Origin: Lentisphaerota bacterium
Lineage (GTDB): Bacteria; Verrucomicrobiota; Lentisphaeria; Victivallales; UBA1829
Direction of reading: 5' to 3'
Assembly (NCBI GenBank): GCA_015061565.1
Contig: SUWI01000007.1
Location: 1-54,340, forward strand
Length of the DNA stretch: 54,340 nt
Shown: piece by piece, positions 35,347-43,677 of the stretch
Position numbering within the stretch: position 1 is the stretch's first letter
Layout: every line of letters begins with the position of its first letter
Program-made: the position numbers and the translations under genes
The notes under the pieces: generated by a model
What the model was told of the DNA's origin: nothing
Seen by the model: the letters and a program-made list of their open reading frames with translations, nothing else
Databases searched by the model: none

Positions 35347-38235
35347 TTAAAAAACATTGATGGAAAGATCTTTTATTTTCCCGGTGAAAGAACCCTTCAG
35401 GCTTTCGCCGCCGCCAAGAATCCCGGCTTTGGGACGCATCTGATTGCCGCTCACCTTCAGCGGGACACCGGATGTGCCGTTGAGGTCTACCCTGAAATTT
35501 GTCTGGTCGTAAACGACAGCCACATCGTTCCACTTCCCCGGAATGAGTTTGCCTTTGGATTTAGCGTAGACCCTGCCGGAACCTGTCTTCCAGAAACGGT
35601 TGTCCAGAAACATCTGCGCAATAAGGATACCATCGACGACTGCAATCATGAATCCGTGACTGCCTGAACCGAAAATAAATTGCTTCTGTTTGAAGTGTTT
35701 CGGGACCCATATTTTCATGCCGATCTTATATCCGGTGTGCATCGGCACGACCTGCATCGGGAGCGAAAGATAAGAATGATTGGCGAACTCGATACTCCAG
35801 GCGCCGTTGTCTTCCCTGATCCGGTGGGGCAGTTCGGGATAAGTCTTTCCTCTGACCAGAGCATAGTACATCAGGGACCCACACCCGAATTCGCTGGCCC
35901 CGATCCCGGACACCAGCGGGGTACAGCCGTTCATGATCCCATAATATTTCCGCCCTGCCGGATTGGGGACCGCCGTTCCGCGGCCAGGCGCAAAATCGAA
36001 TGTCATCGGGGTCAGCAGATTTTCATCGGCGGAAACCTTGACCACGCGTTTGGCAGTCTTGTCATAAACATGGAAATCCCGTTCTTTTCCGCAGGGGACG
36101 TAAAGCGATTTCTCGCCGCCGCGCCAGGTATTGCCCTGTTTGTCGATGACCCGCAGGGAAAATACGCTCTTCTTCAGGTCGCCGGGAATCACGAAGCAAT
36201 CGAACCCGACCTCTTTCCGGTCGACATGTTCCGGGATCCGATACTGGCTGTTGTAACGCGACAGGACCATGTGGAGACCGTGTTTCGCGGAATAAAATCC
36301 CGTTACGTTTTTCTCCATGATCTCTTTCACGGGTATGCATTCATCAAAAATTCCGGGGGTCTTGACGCAGAGAACCGCTTTATCGACCTCCTTTTTCGGC
36401 AGACGCACAAAGAAAGAAAGCGAGTAATTGGAAGGGTATCTCTTCAGTTGGAACGTCCAGGGTAATTTTTCCCCTTTGCCGGTCCGGGCGCCGGGCGCAT
36501 TCCTGACGCCGATGGTCGTTTGAAAATCAAACTGGTCAAGGCCCTCGAATTCGATCCGGACGACGGCTTCGTCATCATTTTCCCGCAAGGAGGGGCGGTT
36601 GTCTGCCATCCAGACCGTGTCGCTGCCGTCGAGGATTTCCGCCTGCGCCATCGGCACCGGGCTGGTGATCTTCCCTTTCAGGCGCAGCAGGCCGTTTTCA
36701 TACGGGGTAATGGTGTAATCTGCTTTGACCCCGGTGATCTGTTCACGGAGCGGCTGTTTTGCCCATTGCCAGTCCCCATTCCAGTCGGCGCGCAGTTCCT
36801 GTGCCCAGAAACTATCCGGCGCAATGTATTGGCCGCCGTCCCAGCTGATTTCCAGATGCGGCTTGACCAGCTGATGACGGAGCAGTTCCGCCGCTGGCAC
36901 GGTAAAGGTCGCCTCGGCGCACTCGGACGATTTCAAGGTTTTCGGTTCGAAACGTTTGATGACGCTGCCCTTGACATCGATAAGGGTGAGGGAAATCCGG
37001 TAATTCCGCGCAGGAGTCTGGTCGGGGATGTTGGCAACCTGATATTCTGCCATTTCACCCGCCAGCAGACGGCGGCGGTAGGACAGGATCATATTGGGAA
37101 CGGCGATGTCGTCGCCGGGAAAAGCGGTGATTTTTTCGCCCCGGATCTTCTCGGCAAAATAGCGGATCAGCCGCAGCGAACTCCAGCCGGTATTGACCAT
37201 GGGCCGGTAGCTGGTATTTTCGTTGACTTCATCCCATTCCTCGAGCAGGCAGATGTCCGGACGAAGGGCGGCAACGAAATCCAGTTCCTTCCGCAGAGTG
37301 GCAATCCCCTCGGAGTCGCGGGTATAGGTCCAGCGATAGTGATTCTCATGCCCCTGGATCAGCCCGTATGCAAGGAATTTCCCCTTGAATTCCGGTTCGG
37401 AAAAAATCTTATGCAGGATTGGGATCATCACTTTGAAGCCGAACGAGGCGTCCGTTCTGCCGTCTTGAATGAAGTGTCCCAGGTCGGAAATAAGGATTCC
37501 GTCGCCGATCCGGAGCTGGGCGCGCAGGTCTTCTGCCATGGCTTCGATGTCGGCTGCGGTCAACGGTCCCTTGTATGGGCTGAATTTATGCTTATCGTAG
37601 AACAGCACATACGGGACCAGGACGAATTTATCCCCGAATTTTGCCTGAAATGCCTGCCGGATATTTTTGATGTACCCGACATCGGTCCGGGCGTAGTAAA
37701 AAGTGATGACCGGCTTGCCGTTGAAACGGAAGACATTGGGGGCCGCTAGCATCCTCTCGGCAATCGGAAGATATTTCTCTTTGATGACCGCCATGGACCC
37801 CGGGATAAACAGTTCGCCGTGAAGTCTCAAATCATTGTCCGAACTGGTCTTGATAAAAGTAGTGCGCCCGGAATTTGAAAGCAGTGTGGCTACGCCCGAA
37901 ACCTTGCCGCGTTCCAAGGCTCTTTTCATGGCCAGGGCTTCCGCGTGGCTCACCATTGCGTCTTTCCGGTTGAAACGTGCCAGACTGCTGTCCTGATAAA
38001 GCGGACGGTCATACCAGCGGTGGAGGTAACCGGCTTGGCTCAAAGTGTATTTCAGCTGGGCGCGGGTGACGAATTCGGTCGGGTTGTTTTTCAACCGGCA
38101 GCCGTCTGTAGCGGCGGTAAATTCGGCCAGTTTTGCTTCTGCGTCCGGAGCAAGCCGCCATCCGGTATAACTCGGCTCGGCGGACAAACTGCCGGAAAGG
38201 GCAATCAAAACGGACAGGAAGAAACAAAATTTCAT
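35347..38235 (-). CDS. Secreted GH71/GH99-like giant with C-terminal LamG-like domain
   Basis: 962 residues from the second ATG (38235), which has GGAG seven bases upstream and starts a clean signal peptide (MKFCFFLSVLIALSGSLSAE). Residues about 20-400 form a barrel of the GH71/GH99 type: HRWYDRPLYQDSS, VFRFNGKPVITFYYARTDVGY and ICLLEEWDEVNENTSY near 330, where Glu/Asp are the likely catalytic residues. Beta domains follow. The last 150 residues (YKIGMKIWVPKHFKQ, WNDVAVVYDQTNFRVDLNG, GSFTGKIKDLSINVF) are LamG/ConA-like, probably binding glycans. Known GH71/GH99 enzymes attack alpha-glucans or alpha-mannans from within; the substrate here is open. Divergent from an AraC gene. Confidence 0.65.
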   Translation of the reverse strand: MKFCFFLSVLIALSGSLSAEPSYTGWRLAPDAEAKLAEFTAATDGCRLKNNPTEFVTRAQLKYTLSQAGYLHRWYDRPLYQDSSLARFNRKDAMVSHAEALAMKRALERGKVSGVATLLSNSGRTTFIKTSSDNDLRLHGELFIPGSMAVIKEKYLPIAERMLAAPNVFRFNGKPVITFYYARTDVGYIKNIRQAFQAKFGDKFVLVPYVLFYDKHKFSPYKGPLTAADIEAMAEDLRAQLRIGDGILISDLGHFIQDGRTDASFGFKVMIPILHKIFSEPEFKGKFLAYGLIQGHENHYRWTYTRDSEGIATLRKELDFVAALRPDICLLEEWDEVNENTSYRPMVNTGWSSLRLIRYFAEKIRGEKITAFPGDDIAVPNMILSYRRRLLAGEMAEYQVANIPDQTPARNYRISLTLIDVKGSVIKRFEPKTLKSSECAEATFTVPAAELLRHQLVKPHLEISWDGGQYIAPDSFWAQELRADWNGDWQWAKQPLREQITGVKADYTITPYENGLLRLKGKITSPVPMAQAEILDGSDTVWMADNRPSLRENDDEAVVRIEFEGLDQFDFQTTIGVRNAPGARTGKGEKLPWTFQLKRYPSNYSLSFFVRLPKKEVDKAVLCVKTPGIFDECIPVKEIMEKNVTGFYSAKHGLHMVLSRYNSQYRIPEHVDRKEVGFDCFVIPGDLKKSVFSLRVIDKQGNTWRGGEKSLYVPCGKERDFHVYDKTAKRVVKVSADENLLTPMTFDFAPGRGTAVPNPAGRKYYGIMNGCTPLVSGIGASEFGCGSLMYYALVRGKTYPELPHRIREDNGAWSIEFANHSYLSLPMQVVPMHTGYKIGMKIWVPKHFKQKQFIFGSGSHGFMIAVVDGILIAQMFLDNRFWKTGSGRVYAKSKGKLIPGKWNDVAVVYDQTNFRVDLNGTSGVPLKVSGNQMRPKAGILGGGESLKGSFTGKIKDLSINVF

Positions 38236-38268
38236 ATTTTTTTCTCCATAATTTTTCATTGTTGTTCT

Positions 38269-38332
38269 ACTTTACTTCGTTCCGGCGTTTTTACAACTAA
38301 TGAAATGACATAAGAATCTAACGAAATGACAA
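38269..38332 (-). promoter_or_regulatory. AraC-type tandem operator and promoter of module C
   Basis: CTAA-(T/C)-GAAATGACA occurs at 38298-38311 and 38319-38332: 14-base direct repeats with one mismatch, 21 bp apart. The inner copy abuts the minus-strand -35 TTGTAA (38297-38292); after 17 bp comes TAAAGT (38274-38269). This is the araI1/araI2 geometry and predicts activation of the giant and pseudopilin by the divergent AraC protein. Confidence 0.65.
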
Positions 38333-38395
38333 AAAAAGCGGAATGCCCATTTGACAAATCCGGTTTGGGATATAGATTAAACGTCAGGAGGTTTT

Positions 38396-39265
38396 ATGAG
38401 GTCATTCAGTGAAATCTGTTCAGCCCTGCCGGACAGCAGCAATACCAACGGCACCGGCGTTTCATCCGTGCCGCCGCTGATGCCGGAACGGCTCAACTTG
38501 TATTACCATGACGGCGGGAAGTACAAACTGGGGGGCTGGCTTTTCTGTCATGAATTCTTCAACCTCGTCTATATGATCTCCGGCAAGCGTTCGGTCAATA
38601 TCAATGACTGCACTTATATCCTTGAACAAGGCGAATGTATCCTCATACCGCCCTACGCCAAACATTCTTTCGGCAATCAGTTCCGCGAATTCGAATCCCT
38701 GATGGCGTCCTTTGTCATTTCGGGCGACAACAGCCGTCTGGTCAATATCGCCGCCCAGAACTGGCGTCTGACTGGCCGGGAAGTGAAGACGCTCCGCAGC
38801 GTCATTGCCTGTTATCAGGACTGGATTAAAGGTGATTTTGCAGCCGCCGAGGAAACGGTCTGCCGTTTTGCCATCCTGCTGCGGCAGATCCAGACCATTG
38901 CCGCGCCGGAACTCAAGGACCGGAAACTTTCCGACGCCGAACTGCCGCTGTTGAACCGGATCACGGCTTACCTCGCCGCCAACCGGAACCGGCATGTCAC
39001 CGTGGCGGAACTTTCCGCCAAACTGCATGTTTCCGGGAGCACGCTCCGGCAGACTTTCCGCAAAAAAATGAAACTTTCGATCGGACATTATCAGCTGGTA
39101 CGCCGGCTCATGCAGGGCACCCTCCTGCTGAAATCCACTGACCTGAGTGTTGCGGAGATCGCTGAAAGGATCGGTTTTTCCACCGCCAACGGTTTTCTGC
39201 TTGCCATCAAGCGGGAATGTCACGGTGCCACGCCGAAAGATTTCCGCAAAGGCGGGAAAAAGTGA
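38396..39265 (+). CDS. AraC-family transcriptional regulator of module C
   Basis: 289 residues. An N-terminal cupin-like part (FFNLVYMISGKRSVNINDCTYILEQGECILIPPYAKHSF) is followed by the AraC double HTH (HVTVAELSAKLHVSGSTLRQTFRKKMKLS and LSVAEIAERIGFSTANGFLLAIKRECHGATPKDFR). AGGAGG ends four bases before the ATG. A forward promoter TTGACA (38351-38356), 16 bp, TAGATT (38373-38378) gives a very short leader. The 21-bp direct repeats between it and the giant are its probable binding site. Confidence 0.92.
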   Translation: MRSFSEICSALPDSSNTNGTGVSSVPPLMPERLNLYYHDGGKYKLGGWLFCHEFFNLVYMISGKRSVNINDCTYILEQGECILIPPYAKHSFGNQFREFESLMASFVISGDNSRLVNIAAQNWRLTGREVKTLRSVIACYQDWIKGDFAAAEETVCRFAILLRQIQTIAAPELKDRKLSDAELPLLNRITAYLAANRNRHVTVAELSAKLHVSGSTLRQTFRKKMKLSIGHYQLVRRLMQGTLLLKSTDLSVAEIAERIGFSTANGFLLAIKRECHGATPKDFRKGGKK

Positions 39266-39327
39266 TCCGCTGCGTGTTTTTGCTCCGTCCCGAGCAGTAA
39301 AAACCGGCGAAAATGAACATTCCGCAG

Positions 39328-39356
39328 TTGATGTTTTCCGGTTTGAGCAGTATATT
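39328..39356 (+). promoter_or_regulatory. Promoter of lpxK
   Basis: TTGATG (39328-39333), 17 bp, TATATT (39351-39356). Transcription would start near 39363, about 22 bases before the lpxK ATG. Confidence 0.65.
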
Positions 39357-39384
39357 AACGGACAAATGAACGAATGGGGCACCT

Positions 39385-40557
39385 ATGACGATCCGTGAAG
39401 CAGGTGAAAAATTAGAGCAGTTTTTTCTGGAAGTGATCCGGGAACATCGGCACGATTTGGCCGGCACGATCATGAAAGGCTTTCTGTTTATTGCATCCCG
39501 CATCTACCAGCGGGCGGTCCTGTTCCGGCTCTGGATGTATGACAACCGGGTGATCCGCAACCGCGCGATCGGCTGTCTGGTGGTCAGCATCGGCAATGTG
39601 ACCTGCGGCGGCACCGGCAAAACCCCGGTAGTGGAAGTGTTCGCCCGTTCGCTGAGCCAGAAAGGTCGCCGGGTGGCGATCCTGAGCCGCGGTTACCGCA
39701 GCCGTGACAGATCGCTGCTCTCGAAACTGCAGAAGAAATTCTCCTCGAAGAAAATGGAAGTGCCGCCCCGCGTGGTGTCCGACGGCAAGAATCTGCTGCT
39801 GGACTCCGTCCGTGCCGGCGACGAGCCGTTCATGCTCGCTTCCAATCTGAAAAATGTTGCAGTGCTGGTTGACAAGGACCGCGTGAAATCGGGCCTCTAC
39901 GCCATCGAGGAATTCGGGACCGATACCCTGATCCTGGACGACGGTTTCCAGTATCTGAACCTGAAAGCGCATATCAATATTCTGCTGGTGGATTCGACCG
40001 CGCCTTTCGACAATCACCATGTCCTGCCGCGTGGACTGCTGCGCGAACCGATCCGGAGCATCCGGCGGGCGGATTATATTTTCCTGACCAAGTCGGACGG
40101 CTCGGCCAAGCTCCGGCATCTCAAATCATTCCTCCGCCGTCAGAACCACCATGCCGAGATCATCGAATGCTGCCACAAGCCGCAGTATCTGGAGGATGTT
40201 TACCAGAAGGGAGCGCGGCTGCCGCTGGACTATCTGAAAGGGAAAAAAGTGGCGTCGATTTCCGCGATCGCCAATCCGGCAAGTTTCAATGCATTCCTTT
40301 CCGAGCTCGGCAGCAACATCGTGGAAGAGATCCATTATGCGGACCATCACCGTTACCGGCAGCAGGAAATGATCGATTTCATCAACGCCGCAAAAGCTGC
40401 CGGTGCGGATATGATCATGACCACGGAAAAAGATGCCGTGCGGATGCCGCGGCTGGACCGGCGCGACATTCCGATCCTTTTCCTGCGTGTGCAGATCGAT
40501 ATTCTGAGCGGACAGGAAAACTTCGACCAGTGCATTTCCCGTATCTGCTTTATCTGA
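39385..40557 (+). CDS. lpxK: Tetraacyldisaccharide 4'-kinase
   Basis: 390 residues. Phosphorylates the 4' position of the lipid A disaccharide at the inner membrane. Diagnostic: [16 protein letters not shown] (69-84) with the P-loop, [18 protein letters not shown] and [16 protein letters not shown]-type and TTEKDAVRM near the C-terminus also fit. An N-terminal hydrophobic segment ([13 protein letters not shown]) matches the membrane anchor of LpxK. Somewhat longer than the 330-350 residues common elsewhere, owing to an N-terminal extension of about 20 residues. It shows the organism makes lipid A. Confidence 0.93.
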   Translation: MTIREAGEKLEQFFLEVIREHRHDLAGTIMKGFLFIASRIYQRAVLFRLWMYDNRVIRNRAIGCLVVSIGNVTCGGTGKTPVVEVFARSLSQKGRRVAILSRGYRSRDRSLLSKLQKKFSSKKMEVPPRVVSDGKNLLLDSVRAGDEPFMLASNLKNVAVLVDKDRVKSGLYAIEEFGTDTLILDDGFQYLNLKAHINILLVDSTAPFDNHHVLPRGLLREPIRSIRRADYIFLTKSDGSAKLRHLKSFLRRQNHHAEIIECCHKPQYLEDVYQKGARLPLDYLKGKKVASISAIANPASFNAFLSELGSNIVEEIHYADHHRYRQQEMIDFINAAKAAGADMIMTTEKDAVRMPRLDRRDIPILFLRVQIDILSGQENFDQCISRICFI

Positions 40558-40564
40558 TGTTCTG

Positions 40565-40689
40565 TCCCGCATACCGCTTGATGAAAATCCTGGATCCCGA
40601 ATAAATTTTCACGTTTTCAGCCGAATATCCCTTGATTTATATATTGCTTTGTTCTCCGTATCGGTTGATGAAGCGCCCCGATCCCCAGA
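40565..40689 (+). repeat. Imperfect tandem repeat of about 40 bp downstream of lpxK
   Basis: Two segments of about 40 bases, near 40565-40600 and 40650-40689, share CCG-x-AT..CG-x-TTGATGAA..CC..GATCCC with substitutions and a small indel; in frame both read like P-Y-R-L-M-K..D-P. They lie about 80 bp apart in the gene-free stretch 40558-41064. An 82-codon frame across the second copy has no coding support. Confidence 0.4.
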
Positions 40690-40773
40690 TCATTTTTGCG
40701 AAAAATCATTATCGGCAATCCAGCCGCATCTATCTTCTTCCCGATTCAAAATGCAATTTTATGGAATTATCAG

Positions 40774-40869
40774 TACTGGTACGTACCAGTATATCTGAGA
40801 TTTTTTCAGTTCGAAATCGGTTATTTCTTGGCAGGAAATACCTACTGGTATGGACAACCGTACCAGTAG
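40774..40869. promoter_or_regulatory. Two TACTGGTA / TACCAGTA dyads in a gene-free stretch
   Basis: TACTGGTACGTACCAGTA (40774-40791) is a perfect 18-bp palindrome. A second dyad has arms CTACTGGTA (40842-40850) and TACCAGTAG (40861-40869) with a 10-bp spacer. The TGGT..ACCA half-sites resemble GntR-type operators. The stretch 40558-41064 holds no gene I can support on either strand, so the target is unclear. Confidence 0.55.
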
Positions 40870-41064
40870 ACGATTTTTAACTTCCAGCGCGGTATCATCC
40901 CAGCCCCAAAAGCCTTGAGTTTTATATTTTTGAGATTATATTGCCGCAGTGTCAGCAATTGAGCACGAATAACCAGCACTGCGAGAAGAAATCAATCGGA
41001 CTTGATTTATTGCAAAAAATCTTGTCGGACGATATCCTGAACAGGCTGAAGATGAAGGGCTGAA

Positions 41065-41751
41065 TCAGTTTTTCGACCCGGGTTGGGAACAGGGGCTTAT
41101 CTGAAGAAACATCCGGGTCCCCGTCCGGTCGGGCAATTCGAAAAGTTCCGTGCTCCGGAAAGAACCCTTTTTCCATTTCTTCAGGAATTCCAGCTCGGAT
41201 TCATATTGCTCGCGGGTCCGGTAAACGATCAGGGAGCTGCCGGTTTTCAGGAAAGCCAGACCTTCCCGGATCAGGATGTCGGCGGAAGCCACCGCCCGGG
41301 CGAAAACCGCATCGTAACGGCCTTTGAACGGTGGTTTCCGGGCCAGTTCATTGCCGCGTCCGTGCACCGCTTTCAGATTGCCCAATGCCAGTTTCTCCGC
41401 AGCCGACTGAACGAAATTGATTTTCTTCAGCGTGGAATCGACCGAGGTCAGGGAGACCTCGGGGAAGGCGGCTGCCAGAACCAGCGACGGAAAGCCCGCT
41501 CCGCAGCCCAGGTCCAGCAGGGCGGTCCCGCGACGGAACAGGTCCGGGAAATACCGGACCGGCGACAGCGAATCGGCCACATGCAGACTCCAGAATTTTT
41601 CCGGCGGGATCGCGGTGAGGTTCACCTGCTCGTTGGTTTCGTAAAGGAATTGGCCGAGCAGCGCCATTTTATCCGTAAAGGCGGCGGCTCCGTCCGGCAG
41701 ACATTGTTCCAGAAACGTCCGGACGGCCGGAGACGGGGGAATGAAACTCAT
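41065..41751 (-). CDS. rsmG: 16S rRNA (guanine527-N7)-methyltransferase
   Basis: 228 residues from ATG at 41751. Methylates G527 of 16S rRNA with S-adenosylmethionine. Contains NEQVNLTAI, HVADSLSP, LLDLGCGAGFPSLVLA (SAM motif I), SVDSTLKKINFV and the FARAVAS segment, all typical of RsmG/GidB. Its ATG overlaps the stop of the upstream membrane-protein gene (ATGA), so translation is coupled. Last gene of the FHA-PEGA-membrane-rsmG run. Confidence 0.93.
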   Translation of the reverse strand: MSFIPPSPAVRTFLEQCLPDGAAAFTDKMALLGQFLYETNEQVNLTAIPPEKFWSLHVADSLSPVRYFPDLFRRGTALLDLGCGAGFPSLVLAAAFPEVSLTSVDSTLKKINFVQSAAEKLALGNLKAVHGRGNELARKPPFKGRYDAVFARAVASADILIREGLAFLKTGSSLIVYRTREQYESELEFLKKWKKGSFRSTELFELPDRTGTRMFLQISPCSQPGSKN

Positions 41752-42293
41752 TTCGCGATTCTCCCCGCCTGCTGCACCAGCAGGATCAAGGCGGAAAGGG
41801 CCCAGAGAAATGAAAAGACCGAACCGGTCAGGCGCCATTTCTTCTTCCGGCACATGGCGCGGAAGGAATCCCGCAGGCAATAGGGCTTGGCGGCGATGTA
41901 GATGGCATAGGTGCCGCCGGCCAGACTCATCAGGGCAAAGAACGAAGTGCCGGCCAGGTCGGCCGTATATGCTTCGTTCAGAACGCCGTGCACCAGCAGG
42001 ATCAGGGCGCCGGCCGCCGACCGGGCAAGCAGATGGTCCAGGTACAGATAACACAGCGCCGCCAGGATCAGCGCCGCCGGGATCAGCCAGTACAGGTTCT
42101 GTTCCGGTGAAAACAGCGGCTTGACATTCGGGATGAACGCCAGCAGTGCGATCAGCCCCAGGATCCCGCCTGCGGTCCGATTGCGCGGCAGTTTTTCCCA
42201 GCGGGGAAGATTGTCTTCATTCATTTTCAGAAAGAAAATTCCCGCAGCCAGGAAAAAAAGCATCATAAACAACAATAACAGGGCCAGCAGCAT
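41748..42293 (-). CDS. Multi-pass inner-membrane protein of unknown function
   Basis: 181 residues with about six hydrophobic segments: LLALLLLFMMLFFLAAGIFFL at the N-terminus, then GGILGLIALLAFIPNV, LYWLIPAALILAALCYLYL, SAAGALILLVHGVL, SFFALMSLAGGTYAIYIAA and VFSFLWALSALILLVQQAG. A basic loop, FRAMCRKKKWRL, precedes the last helix. I recognise no family. It overlaps rsmG by four bases and follows the PEGA lipoprotein gene by 35 bases; association with that envelope protein is inferred from the operon only. Confidence 0.7.
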   Translation of the reverse strand: MLLALLLLFMMLFFLAAGIFFLKMNEDNLPRWEKLPRNRTAGGILGLIALLAFIPNVKPLFSPEQNLYWLIPAALILAALCYLYLDHLLARSAAGALILLVHGVLNEAYTADLAGTSFFALMSLAGGTYAIYIAAKPYCLRDSFRAMCRKKKWRLTGSVFSFLWALSALILLVQQAGRIAK

Positions 42294-42328
42294 ATTGCAA
42301 ATACTCTCTTTCTTTTCCGCTGAAACAA

Positions 42329-43675
42329 TTATTCGCTTTCCGGCAGATGTTCGACTTTTTTGACGGACGATTTTTCAACGGTGAATTTCACGCCGGGGGA
42401 GGGTTCGAACTCATATTTGGACGGCAGATCCTGAATGATCCTTCCCGTTTCCCTGGCGCCGTTGGTCCGGACCAGCACGGCATTCGGGATCCACAGATTC
42501 AAATTGGTAAGACGGACCACCTTGCCTTTCTGAACGGTGAAACTGATATTTTTCTTTTCCGGTCTGGCGCGTTTGTGAGCGAGGGTGATACGATGTTCTC
42601 CCATGCTCAGATTACGGATTTTGAGGACCTTGGAAATGTTCTTGTGGTCGGGATCTTTTTCCGTGATGCCGACCTGGCGGCCGTCGAGATAAACGGTGAT
42701 CCCCGGCGGCTGGGTGACGATATCGACCCCGCCGGTGTTGCTGTCCAGATTGAACATCAGATCAAGATTTTCACCTGCCGGGAGATTCACTTTCCGCACT
42801 GCCGGATCAAACCCGGCTTTTTCAAGCCGGACTGAATAGGTGCCCGGCTTCAGATTGGAAATACTGAACGGGGTGTCGCCGTAATTTTTGCCATTGATGA
42901 GGATCTTAGCACCGGACGGTGCGGATTTGATCTGGATGGAGCCGGATTTGACTTCCAATACCTGTTTATCCAGCTTCGCGATCCCTTTGCTCCGGACCTG
43001 GACGGATTTCTGCAGTGAAACATATCCGTTCCGACGCAGTTCGATTTCGTGTTTTCCTTCCTCGACCTGATCGCGGAACGGGGTGCGGCCGATGCTTTTG
43101 CCGTCCATGATCACTTCGGCGTTGGACGGAACCGAACTGATGATCAGCGTGCCCAGATTGGAGTCCAGACTGCCTTCGATCCGCTTCGGCAGAGGGGAAT
43201 CGATCCGCCAGGTCACCGTCTGCGGATTGAATCCGTGGCGGGACAGTTCGGCTTTGTATTCGCCGTGAGGAAGATCGCGGATGACCACCGGCGTGCTGCC
43301 CAGGTTTCTGCCCTGGAATTTCACGGCCGCGGTATCGGGCTTGCAGGTGATCAGGACCGCCGCGGTTTCTTTTTCCAAAGGAAACGTCAGATTCTTCTGT
43401 TCCCCCGGTTTCATTTCGATTTTCTGCCAGCTGTTCTTATAGCCGGGCAGACTCAATTTTACCAGATAGACGCCGGGTCTGACCTTGAGCTTGAGGGGTG
43501 TTTCCCCGATTTCTCTGCCCCGGATGGTCACGGCGGCCTTTTCGGGTGTGGAATTGACAGTCAGCCGGGTGACGATCTCTTTCGGTTTTTTCCCGCAGGC
43601 GGATACCGACAGCAGCATCATGGCCGCGGCGGTGAAAAGCAGGAGATTTCGAGTAGCGGCAATAAATTTATTCAT
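42329..43675 (-). CDS. PEGA-repeat lipoprotein
   Basis: 448 residues. Signal peptide with lipobox LSVSAC; Cys27 would be lipidated, anchoring the protein to the envelope. Five PEGA repeats of about 70 residues follow (for example STPEKAAVTIRGREIGETP, SVPSNAEVIMDGKSIGRTPF, SAPSGAKILINGKNYGDTPF). The last repeat is longer. PEGA domains are surface or scaffold beta modules without known catalysis. The ATG lies two bases after the stop of the FHA gene, so the two are translationally linked. Confidence 0.9.
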   Translation of the reverse strand: MNKFIAATRNLLLFTAAAMMLLSVSACGKKPKEIVTRLTVNSTPEKAAVTIRGREIGETPLKLKVRPGVYLVKLSLPGYKNSWQKIEMKPGEQKNLTFPLEKETAAVLITCKPDTAAVKFQGRNLGSTPVVIRDLPHGEYKAELSRHGFNPQTVTWRIDSPLPKRIEGSLDSNLGTLIISSVPSNAEVIMDGKSIGRTPFRDQVEEGKHEIELRRNGYVSLQKSVQVRSKGIAKLDKQVLEVKSGSIQIKSAPSGAKILINGKNYGDTPFSISNLKPGTYSVRLEKAGFDPAVRKVNLPAGENLDLMFNLDSNTGGVDIVTQPPGITVYLDGRQVGITEKDPDHKNISKVLKIRNLSMGEHRITLAHKRARPEKKNISFTVQKGKVVRLTNLNLWIPNAVLVRTNGARETGRIIQDLPSKYEFEPSPGVKFTVEKSSVKKVEHLPESE

Positions 43676-43677
43676 GA

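Noticed and set aside
40632-40880. 82-codon ORF downstream of lpxK
   Set aside because: No Shine-Dalgarno; it crosses the palindromic repeats and has no recognisable domain.
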